Below are positions 1-11,500 of a stretch of DNA of 64,000 bases, in pieces. A program made the position numbers and the translations under genes. Every line of letters starts with the position of its first letter. The stretch's first letter is position 1. The stretch is from Aradus depressus (taxonomy: Eukaryota; Arthropoda; Insecta; Hemiptera; Aradidae), in assembly GCA_963662175.1 (NCBI GenBank), contig OY759215.1, forward strand, positions 10,467,079 through 10,531,078, written 5' to 3'. The notes under the pieces were generated by a model, which ran no database searches, was not told the origin of the DNA, and worked only from the letters and a program-made list of their open reading frames with translations.

Positions 1-349
1 GTTTGAGGTAAAATATTCAGTATTTTATTACATATAAATCCATTAATTTAAAAAAAATTAATATTATGAAGTACTTTTAGAATTTAATTAAATCGTTATG
101 TAGGAAATGTTGTTCTCCTTATGGTCATGATTTTGTGGAGGGGGGGAATGACGCCAGTTTGTCTCTTTGGTATGAAAAGGTTCTAATTATTATAATAGTT
201 CCAAAAACATTTGTTCTTGGCATAAAGTATGTATATTTTTTTCATTATGTCCTTCGATTTATATTATCACAAGATAGGGTTACTGTAGAACGTATGTCTG
301 TGTTTTAAAAATAAAGTCTAAATACTTGTGTATTTTTACGTCTTCAGAT

Positions 350-480
350 ATACGAAGTATAAGGGAAGTTATCTAATCTGTCAGAAATTCCATGTTGAGT
401 TTTCATCGGAATTTCACGTATGCCGACCCCCTATTCCAAAAATTTAAAAAAAAATCGTGTGTTTGTGAACTCGGTAAATC
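350..480 (+). repeat. Dispersed GGGAAGTTAT-type repeat, copy 1
   Basis: It starts near aagggaagttat and continues with a segment shared with about 12727-12810 (aggggaagttat) and 24955-25095 (ttgagttttcatcgga). A related opening (tagggaagttat) is at 59714. No ORF is shared, so this is a noncoding interspersed family. Confidence 0.5.
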
Positions 481-757
481 AGAGAGATGTAAGATCAGAC
501 GGGGGTCCAACAAAAGAACCCCATTTTTTTTTTTTTTTTTTTTTTCTTCCTTTTTCTCTATAATATGCAACAACTCCACTCCTTCCTCTCTCTCCGACTC
601 TTTATTTATTTTTTTTAACTATCTTCATTCACATTAGACCTCTCTGAACCAATGTTCGATGCAGATGGAAATCTCCTTATTTCAATGAGCCTTGATAACA
701 TTGTTCTATTATTTCGCACATGATTTGACCTGATAGAAATTACAGTATTCAGAACTT

Positions 758-1497
758 ATATATAATATATTTATCATAGCTACATTTCTCCCATTTATTT
801 TTTGGTTTTTCAAACCTAACAAGTACAGAGGTTTCGGGAAGAACTCCCAACATTAGTATCTATAATTTATCTGTTCTTTATGACTTGAGACTTTAAATAT
901 ATACCTATCAATCAATATACCTCCGAAGATATGGACTTTGTATGCCCAATGAGTTACAGCCCCTGTAAAAAAGATCTATATCACTTCCTCATTACCTGCC
1001 CCAAATATGATGATTTAAAAAATAAAATATTTAAAAACAACATAGATACTTCATTTATGTTGGAATTATTAAATTGTAAAGATTGGCAACTACTGGTAAA
1101 TTATTGCAAAAAGGCTTACGATTTCAGAAAGTATTTTATTTTTATTTGTATTTTAGAAAGACAACTTTTTGTTAATAAGATAATATTATTTATGTAAATC
1201 TAGACTCCTCAAGACGGCTTAGGCCATTGAGTTTGTCTTCATAAAAGGTCACATTATTATATATGTTTTGTATATAATTTTCTATTATGTTAATTGAATA
1301 AAGACTTTACTACTACTTTAAATATATAGGTCGACTCAATAAATAAGATTTTGATTTACATCAAAAAAATGTTACCATAAAGAACAAATAAATTATAGAT
1401 ACTGATGATGGGAGTGTTTCTCGAAACCTCTGTGATTGTTAGTTTTTATAAACCAAATAATAAATGAGAGAAATGTAGCTCTGATAAATATATTATA
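758..1497. repeat. Inverted repeat arms flanking a LINE 3' remnant
   Basis: About 758-883 and 1373-1497 are imperfect reverse complements of each other (about 125 bp). The right arm holds CTGATGA at 1402-1408 and GAAA at 1423-1426 separated by a pairable stem; the left arm has a decayed version. A diverged third copy appears at about 56145-56220. The layout resembles inverted pseudo-LTRs of Penelope-like elements, but there is no coding evidence for that here. Confidence 0.55.
886..1320 (+). pseudogene. 3' end of a non-LTR retrotransposon (C-terminal CCHC-like region)
   Basis: The ORF at 931-1197 contains CPMSYSPCKKDLYHFLITCP followed by KYDDLKNKIF. This is the Cys/His-rich C-terminal segment found after the reverse transcriptase of many non-LTR elements (CPMC...DLYHFL...CPKY). 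A short AT-rich 3' UTR follows, with AATAAA near 1297 and a terminal (TAC)n-like tail. No reverse transcriptase lies upstream, so this is a 5'-truncated copy. Confidence 0.65.
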
Positions 1498-2415
1498 TTA
1501 TATTACTAATAATAAAGGAAATCTATCATTTTGTTTGTTTTTGCTATAAAAACTTATAATTGTAAATGCAATAACCCGTAACTGAATTCATGTCATACAT
1601 CATGAGGGAAGAATGAAGATATGAATTAATCATTTTTTGTTTTTAGCATGAATAGCAACGATTATGGGGAGGGAGGGGGCACATTTATAGTTTTTTCGGA
1701 CTTTCTGAGTTGTATTATAAAGTTATGAAAAAAAAAATACACTCTCAAAACTCTTCAATATGATATCCTTCTGGACTATGTTCTCAAATATTTTGGTTTT
1801 TGTGAAACCTATTTTTTGATTCTCTCTCGGCGGGAAACTTGTTTTGGGCCGGACACTATACTCAAACTAAGACAAATACTTTCCGAGTCTCGTATGGGAG
1901 CTAGAGACTACTCGTAGGTTGACTGTCATATGACCGAAATCAAAAGTTTTTTTTTTTCGTTTTGATCTTTGACATACAATTCTGTAAAACGTCAAACAGA
2001 CATTAAGATGTACAAAGATGATGAGGAAACATTGTATATCGGATCCTTTAGATATCCAGTCCCTGACTCGGCCGGACTCTATATACCCTACCGTTTTTCA
2101 CAGAATAAAGCCATTTTTTAGCTTGAAAATAATTAATTTTACAAGATCTCCAACGTTCCGCATACGGGTTGTAGGGGGGAGACTACAGTTGAGTGCTTTC
2201 ATCGAAACACATTTTTTTTTTTTTTTTTTTTTCAATAAATTGTATATTAGATGTTATATTTTATTTTGGATCTCCACCCAGCGTAAATCTAGCCATCAAT
2301 TATTTGAAATGTCATATTGATTTTTATCAAACTGAATTATTTCTCCCAATTTCTACTGATTTTGTAAAAAAAAAGAAAGTGTTATTAACTTTTTTGTGTT
2401 CTATGTTTTTTCTAG

Positions 2416-2522
2416 ATGTTATAAAAAGATCGGGTTCTCTAGATTTCAACTGGCTGAATAAATACCCTTCAGCGACTCGAAATGACTGTAACGATAATGG
2501 AGTAAAAGATGTCTCGGACTCG
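2416..2522 (+). CDS. Ocrl: Ocrl exon (linker before phosphatase domain)
   Basis: Acceptor tttttctag, donor gtaagt. It encodes a Ser/Asn/Asp-rich linker with NWLNKYPS. It starts with two bases of a split codon and ends in phase 0, matching the next exon. It is less conserved, so it is assigned by phase and position. Confidence 0.7.
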
Positions 2523-5500
2523 GTAAGTTGGTTTATTTTTATTGTTATTTATTACTAGGGGCTCCGCCCCTGTGGCTTTCTGCAGCTCGCCCCGCCGGAT
2601 AATGCCCCGGCTTGCATCGCAAGAATTTACCTGTGCATATTCTAGAATATTTGTGAAAAAATAGACGGATGTAATTAATTGAAACAGTGCGGGATGAATA
2701 ACATAATAATGTCACATTTTCGCAATTTTCTTCCACTATTTTAATCATTTTCATAAAAAACGAAATTTTGGATTGCAGAAACATAAGCCGATATCAACAT
2801 TCTCGTCGAGAAATTTCCATAACCACTACTGAATGGAGGGGGATAAGTGAATGGTGCTCGACTCAAATATCCTAATAACTGTCGATGTTATGAATGTATC
2901 TATACAAAATTTAGTATGAGGATTCAGATGCCACTATGTAAGTCAACTATTGACTTTTAGCCCTAACGGTTTATTGTACTTGAAAAGGAAGAAAGAAAAC
3001 GTAATTAATTCGAGCTGGGGAAGTACATAGACGGTGATACACCGACGACGTTTTTAATTATGGTTTCCTCAAATCAGTAAATAATGGTCCGTCACAATTT
3101 TGACATGAAAGAGATGGAGATAAACACTATATGATGAATCTTCTTCAATAGTTATCGTTTAGGAAGTGCCTGGGCCACTTCCGCTTTAACGACCCACCAA
3201 CATAGATGTAGATATGTTGTTTAGTTTTTTGTTAATACGAAGTATTTGGATTTGGTGGGCTTATGGAATAATGTGTTATTCGATTATTTTTTTAGTAAGA
3301 TATTGTATTAATGATTATGATCTGTTAGTCACTATAATGACATTGTCCGCTCAGACCTGTCTATCATTATTAATGACTAAGCCTAACCGATATTACTTAT
3401 TTCTTGTGCTGTTAGTAAATATGAAGTCGGAAACTTTTATGATTCAATTTTGTGAGTACCCATTATATTAGATTTTATTCCTCTTTACACTATTTCGTAC
3501 CGATTTCCATCTAGAATTACATGAAAAAAAAAAAAAAATGAGTTTAAAATAAAGGGAACATTACGACTTTGAAAACATGCACAATCCTAAATTTATTTAA
3601 TACATTTTGTATGATCAGTTCACACATGGAAGGGTTCTGTAGGTGAACATTGCTTTGATGTAATATTTAATAATACATTTAACAAATGTATTGTTCTATA
3701 ATATCACCACTGACGTTGAGTAAAGTAAGTTCCACTGTTCCTTGCTTTCAAATCTTATTTATTACGTAAATATTTACTGATTACTAAATGAAAATATGCT
3801 TTCTCAGAGGGCATATTGAGCAACGTGGGACAAATTATTGTCCAATTCTTTCAATTCGGAACAGCAGCCTATTAAAGTAATATTTTTACTTTTCTACCTT
3901 ATATTGTAAATAAATGTTTGTAAATAAATGTTTTCAAAATTATTGTTATTCATTTTTCTTCATTATAATTTTATCTTAGGTAGGTTAGTTAGTTTGTTTT
4001 GTTCCAAGTTATGATTTTGTATTAACATTTCTTTAATGTAATAGCTGTCGTAAACCTGTCCTTGATGTAATAATTTAATTTCCAAAACTATCGATTATTT
4101 GCGATAGCACAACATGGATTTATTGTGTATTTATTGCTAGTACGGACTATCGGTTGTTCGCCACCACTACTAGTCGAGCGTGGCCTCATTTTTGTTAAAG
4201 CGCAGACGTTACTCGACCGACGGAGTGTAGAGTGAGACCTATGTTTTAAAAGTAACTTCGTTACCTTCTTTTCTTCTTTTAACAAAATAAGTATCTAATA
4301 TTTACAATGACAGTTACTGGACTGAGGAAAGTAACTAGATACAGTTACTACATTGTTTAATACACTACTATATCGTGGGCTTACGACTGAAAGGCACTAA
4401 GTCATGACATTTTTGTCATTATTTTTTAAAATAAAATCTATTTTGAATGAGTAAAACATACTATTCCCAAGCATATACATTTTCACCTGAAGCGATTTGT
4501 TACATCAAAATAATTTGTAGCAAAATTATGAAAGGGGTTTGAATATTAAAGTTGTCCATAACTCAAAACCATCTTTACAGACTTAGTGCCTTTCACTTGT
4601 AAGCCCATGATATGTAACGCTGGTTATACCAGCTTGATCAAGCTTTTTTTTAAATATCCGACTTGTATTTAGGAACTTATTGACTGCTTCTATATTTGAC
4701 CTCGGTACAGGTGGTGGAGGTGAATAATGCGCAAGCAGAGTTGCTCTCTCGCGCCATATCGTCTACATTCCAAACTATAGTTGGTTTGCTGTCCTCTAAT
4801 GGGAAATTGAAGTCCACCATAATATCCTTCATCAGCTCTGGAAGTCCCTAAGCCACCTCCTTTTGATATTGTTAGAAATTGTGTTTATAAAGGTGTATTG
4901 ATAAATGTTTCAGATGATCGACGGTGCTGACATTTGTCTGCCCCGGGAGAGTATCGCCAAGGGTTCCACCCCGATTGCGGCCAGAGAGAGTGTCATCAGG
5001 TACCAGATGTCCATGAAGGAGGACGAGTACATTTACAAACAGTCCTTCAGGTACATTCACCTCCTCCTTATAAGTTATTAGTGAATAAATAACAAAACAA
5101 TAAACAAACAAACAATACTTGGACGCGCGGCAGGAGCAGAGCTCCTCCATGGTGTTTTTGGTTGAAAATAATTTTTGAATGAAAGTAATTTTAAATTGAA
5201 ATAATTTCAAATGAAATTTATTAAATTATAAAATTGTCCATGTATATTTATTAGGGAAAATTAATCGAATTGACATAAGGAGTATTATGTTGAAAGTGGT
5301 CGATCTTAGGAGAGTATTCAGGAATGAAATATTGTTGAGTAGTTGTAACAATGTTTTATTTACATATTATTATAATATTAAAATATATACAATTTTATCG
5401 TATAATTTACAATTTTTCATGGAATTATGTAAATACAATCATTTCATCACAAGTATTTTGCTTGAGAAAGTTTATAGTTAATAGTATCAATCATTGTCAT

Positions 5501-8500
5501 TTGGTTTATAATAATAGTTACGTTTATAACAATAATTATTATTCATCAACTTAATCTATCTATCATCCGATTCTGCCTCATTATTTTCATGATTGTTATG
5601 TATAGTTATTGGCCTAGACTCGTCACATTCAGTATCATGCGCATTATTACCTTCAAAATCTATAAATGAAATGATTGGTTTATGGTCACTGTAGTAATAA
5701 ACATAAATTTTAGACTCCATCTTTTTTACGAATATTGCAAAAACAGTGTCTATAGTTGTGCCATGTTAATGTTGATAATCTCTTGTAGTTAACTTTCGAT
5801 CATTAACCTTAGCCCTCTCTTCTGCAAAATTACAATTGAAATTTCCAGCCAAAATTAAAGGTCATATTCAATGATTGAAAAGTCATATTTATCGATGCAA
5901 AGCTTGCCAAGATTCATTCATCCCCTCCCCTCCGGCCGCCCCTCCCAAACCTTCCTCTCTTCATAATGCCGGTCGTCGGAGTGGGGGAGGGGAGAGTGAA
6001 ACTTTCGTTGCCATTTCCGTGTCGTAACGCTTTTACCAATTCACTGCCAGAGAGACCAACGACACGCGCATAAGGAGCTCCGCTCCAACAAAGTACACAT
6101 TTAATAAACTGGAATAAGCAAATAGGATTTGTGAGTGTCTTCTCTTGACTCACATATGGGGGCGAGTGATGCACTGCAATGTTCCCTCCTGCACCAAGAA
6201 GCCCATTTTTTATTATCTTCTCGGACAGCTGTTTTGGCTATAAAGTGCTAAACACACGTTAAAGTTTGTTAACATTTATTATTAATATTGTGACGGTGTT
6301 ATAAGTTTTTATATTACTAAACAGTGACAAAGACACTCAGAAGTTCTCCCTCTGTTTGGGTGAGAATGAAACCCGGCGTTTCGAAACGAGAACAGTCTAA
6401 TAATTTTAATATTCAAAATTCTAACCTTGCCGATATCAAGCAAATATACAATGTAGCCGGAACAGGTGAGATGATATCCACTTTTTTACCTGCTAAGAGG
6501 CAGCTCTCTTCAAGCTGTGAGGACTCTGGGATATCAATGGCAGTAGACGGCGGCCAAGTAGTCCCTGATAACAGAGCCATCTCCCAGGAGCCTCAGCTGA
6601 AGAGGAACCGATATACTTTACAAATCACACCCACACCAACACTAACACAGAACAGATACGAGCCACTTCTCACTCTCCAGGACGGTCAGGAGACAACCCA
6701 ACCGACAAAGCCAGACGGACAGCCTACCCCTAACAGACAGACCAAGATCCCTCCAATCTTTCTTTGTGAGGCTGATAATTATCAGCTGGTCATTACCGAG
6801 TTAAAAAGTTTAATTTGTTCGCCGTTTGAAACAAAACAGTGCAACAAAAAAATAAAGATCAGCCTCACAACGACTGATGACTATCGCAAAGTGCCAAATT
6901 TTATGACGACAATAAGGTGAAATACTACACCTTCGTCAACCCCGAGGACATGAAACTCTCCGTAATTATACGGGGAGTTCCTTACTCACTGACCGACACA
7001 GAAATAACAGACGAACTGACCCCGACATACCCTGTTATTAAAGTCACCCGGATTCTGAACCACGACAGACGCCCCACACCCCTCTGTGCAGTTGAGCTGG
7101 AGAACACCCCATCTGGAGAGGCCATATTTCAACTGACGCGGCTCTACTATACAGTTGTCAAAGTGGAGCCACGCCGACGTTCCAACCGAGTCGTGCAGTG
7201 CACAAACTGCCAATCTTTTGGTCATACCAAAAACTTTTGCCGACTGGACCCCAAATGTGTGAAGTGCGGGGAGGACCACCACTTCACAGCATGCCCCTCC
7301 AGACAGAAGAAGGTAGACTCTCCCAAGTGTGCCAACTGCCAGGGCAACCATCCAGCCAGCTACAGAGGGTGTGCTTCCTACAAGACATACGTAGACAGGA
7401 CTAGCAGACAGGCCCAACCTAAACGACAAGATCCTCCCAATGCACCACCCAAAGGACAACCCCCAAGACAGGCCCCGGACCGACCGAACAGCTGGTTCGA
7501 CCAAGGCAGACCCCGACCCTTCCAACCTCGACCTCAACCTAACTTACCCAGCAGCCAAGACAACCAACCAGCTAACGACATGACTGACCTCACCAACACA
7601 ATAATCACCTTTCTCAAACCATTTATCCCTATCATAAAATCATTTTTATCTAATCTTCTCACCCAAGTATTTTCATTTAACAATGGTGGACCCTAATTTA
7701 AATATTTTTCATAATTTATCCATCCTTAACTGGAACGCTGACGGAATAAAAAACAGACGAACGATACTCTCGGACTTTTTAACTCGCTACAACATCGACA
7801 TCATTTGTATCACAGAAACTCACCTCCATAATACCGAAAAATTCAAGCTAAAAGGATACACCATATACAGACAGGACAGACAAACCAGATTTGGAGGCGT
7901 CGCTGTTTGTATAAAAAAGAACCTCGCACACTCTCAGCTTCTCTTACCCACACTTCAACAGCTGGAAGCCGTTGGAGCCACACTCACACTCAACAACAAC
8001 AGAACACTTAACATAATCTCAGCATACCACCGACCAGGCATCAGAATTCACCAGACGGATTTTGAACACATTTTCACTGGGGGGCCGACTATACTACTAG
8101 GTGACCTAAATAGTAAAAATACAATTTGGGGATGTAGACGGACAAACAACAACGGGACAAGACTCTTAAACATAATTAACAATTTAGGCGTACAGATATC
8201 AGCACCGGACGAACCGACATTTTATCCTACACAACAGAGATATCTCCCAGACATCCTGGACATTGGACTAGTACAAAATTTTACTTTGCCCCTTTATCAC
8301 GAACCACTGACAGAACTCGACTCAGACCATCTTCCAGTCGTGTGTACCTTCAAAGTGAACCCGAAACAGGCAGAACATCTGCCTAGACTGATACAAGGGA
8401 AAATAGATTGGGACGCGTTTAGATGGGAGATGGACAAAAACATAGACATCCCTTTGCATTACTACAATACTGAAGACATAGACGACTCACTGAAATATTT

Positions 8501-11500
8501 CACTCAAGCCATTTACACCTCGATACACAACTCAACATACAATCACTACAAGGACCAACGCAACATGCGACAAAATAAGACCCCTAAACGCATACTTAAC
8601 ATGATACACGACAAAAATACACTCCGCAAACACTGGCAACGAACACGCGATCCACAAGAGAAGCGAGAGCTGAACCGACTGACAAGACTTATACGATGGG
8701 AATTGGACAATGACAGAATCAACAGATACCGACAATACACCAGCGACTTTACGCCTGGAGACAGCAACCTTTGGAAGGAAACACGACGCCTCCTCAGACA
8801 AGACCCCGGCCTCCCGCCCCTGACAGACGGACAGAATACTGTAACAACGGACAAGGACAAGAGCGAGCTAGTGGCTCAACACCTTGAACAGAAATTCAGA
8901 ACTCATGACACACAAGATCACGAAACACTCCACACAGTCCACGAATTTCTTTCCACCCCACTCCACACCGCAGAACCACATATACAGTACACAAACCCGT
9001 CAGAAATTACACTATACATCCGGAGACTCCCCAACAAGAAGGCCCCCGGTGAAGACCTCATCCCCAACATCGTCCTCAAGAACCTGCCTCCAAGAAGCAT
9101 CGCTTATCTTACAGGGCTGTTCAATGGCTGTTTAAGGAGAGGATACTTTCCTGACCCGTGGAAGAATGCTATCGTTGTTGTCTTTCATAAGCACGGCAAG
9201 CCGAAACAAGACCCCAACAGCTACAGGCCGATAAGCCTTCTAAATTCATTGTCTAAGATTTTTGAAAAGATTATATCGGAAAAGGCTTACTGGATATCTA
9301 GAAGACACCATACCGTCCCACCAGTTTGGCTTCAAAGCCAAACACTCTGCAGTCCAGCAGCTACAACGGGTGACCGAAATGATTGTCCACGGCTTCGAGG
9401 CGAAGAATTACACCACCGCCGTATTCTTGGATGTAGCCGCAGCCTTTGACACCGTTTGGCATCGGGGGCTGTTGTACAAACTAAAGAAAAGCTTGGTACC
9501 CAAATACATCGTTGGTCTTATATCCTCTTTTCTCCATGGCAGGACGTTCCAGGTGAGAGTCAGTAACGCACTGAGCACCAAGAGAAGGATTACAGCTGGG
9601 GTCCCTCAAGGTGCTATTCTGAGCCCCCTCCTTTTTAGTTTGTACACCCACGACATCCCCGAAACTCCCACGGCAACATTAGCCACCTATGCCGATGACA
9701 CAATGATCGCCTGTCAGCATAGTGTCCTCTCCGTCGCCATTGAACAGCTCCAGGAAGCCCTGACAGAAGTTTCTCTCTGGTTCTCAAAATGGAGACTAAC
9801 ACTGAACATAGGGAAGACTGAAGCTAAAATATTCACTCTCCGCAGATTCTCCATAGAAGAACAACGTCAGCTGCAAATTGATGACCTATCTGTGTGCGCT
9901 ATCTTGGAGTACTTTTAGATACACGACTCACATGGAAACTACACATTAACAGAAAACTACAGCTAGCATATTCACGACTTAACACCCTCTACCCTCTCAT
10001 AAACAGAAACACGCCACTTAAACATACGTGTACTATTCTCTTATACAAGACACTCCTACTTCCACTTCTAACATACGCCTGTCCAGTCTGGATCGGTACC
10101 AGCAGCACTAACATTAAACGACTACAAACATTTCAGAATAAAGTACTCCGAATAGCAACAAACGCACCCTGGTTTGTGAGGAATCACAAAATCCACGAAG
10201 AATTGGGTGTTCCTCTTTTTGCAGCTCACATCGAGAAACTAGTGAAGAATCACCACGAAGCCCTTGTGTATTGTTCCGGGGCTGTACATTACAGTCTAGG
10301 AGCGCCTACTCCTGGGAGGCGACTCAAACAAAGACTGTACCAGGACTTTCTATTTTAAATCCTTTATTTTATATATTTGTGTATAGCACCTTGTTTTGCT
10401 GGTCCAAATAAATGTTATTATTATTATTATTATTTATTATCTTCTCTTTATTTTATTTTTGTGTTATCTTTAAACATGTTCCCAAATTGAGATCTGAAAC
10501 TGAGAACTAAAGTATTTTTCAGAGTATTCATCGGAAGTTGGAATGTGAACGGTCAGCCTCCGACAGTGGAGCTAGCCGACTGGCTGGCCTGCGATATCGA
10601 CCCTCCTGATATCTATGCCATCGGCTTCCAAGAGCTAGATCTCTCCAAAGAGGCATTCCTCTTCAACGATACACCCAGGGAGGAGGAGTGGTTGTGAGTG
10701 AGAATTGTATTATTTTTCTGTTTTAAACATTAAAAACAATTATAAACAAAAATTGATCAAAGTGTAACGTCATACAATGACAAAAGTTTGTTCAGGTTTT
10801 CTGATAGGAAAACGAACACTTTGATGACTACTATTTTTGAATTTATAGAGCCTGAATCGACTACTTATTCCGACTGTTAGAATGGATACAAATCTAAAGA
10901 ATTGAATGAGACAGGATTTGACCATTTCACTGTCAATGATATTATTATTTTTTTGCTGATAATAATTTTAGAGTAAATACGCAAAATGTATGTTTATATG
11001 TAGGGTTCCACAAAGTGGAGGAATTTAAAGCGTAGAGGAATGACACGTTGTCACTCGGATTCATATTTAGCCGACTTTATGATGAGGAATGAAAACATAT
11101 TCCAGTGCTTTGTAAACGATGTTGTCAATTTTTTGCCATTAACATCTTGTATGTATAATATTGTACGTAGTGTATGTAGCGAATTAAAATAAATAAAATG
11201 ACAGACTGTTTGACTGGGTCCGCCTAATGCTTAAGCACCGTTATTGTTCATATTTCATGTAGAGAGGGAAAATTTCCTACTTAAACAGCCCTACGTCTAC
11301 ATTTTTTATTCGTTAGTTCATGTTTTGCCCATTCGGGCATTTTCAAATCTTATTTTTTCCGGTATCCATTGTATTTATTAGTAACTAATATTACTCCAAT
11401 TTGTAGTAATATTTTAGTCTTATGAATTAAAGTACATTATTTCGCTTGCTAACTTTTGGTTATTTGTTCAGTTCAGCAGTGGTGCGGAGTCTGCACAATG

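Larger units (their letters stand above)
6223..10432 (+). mobile_element. Full-length Jockey-like LINE with 14-bp target-site duplication
   Basis: A 4.2-kb non-LTR retrotransposon inserted in the Ocrl intron between the 4914-5050 and 10523-10693 exons. The direct repeat tttattatcttctc occurs at 6209-6222 and 10433-10446, immediately flanking the element. Inside are a 5' UTR, a gag-like ORF1 with zinc knuckles, ORF2 with apurinic endonuclease and reverse transcriptase, a short 3' UTR with AATAAA near 10406, and a (TTA)n tail. Single-base frameshifts break both ORFs, so this copy is probably dead, though with intact ends and duplications it looks fairly recent. It shares the host gene's orientation. 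Confidence 0.92.

Noticed and set aside
6986..7537. 183-codon minus-strand ORF over LINE ORF1
   Set aside because: Reverse-strand shadow of the zinc-knuckle ORF; the plus frame has the conserved motifs.
7683..10358. A functional host gene with endonuclease and RT domains
   Set aside because: Flanking target duplication, adjacent gag-like ORF and frameshifts show it is a retrotransposon copy.
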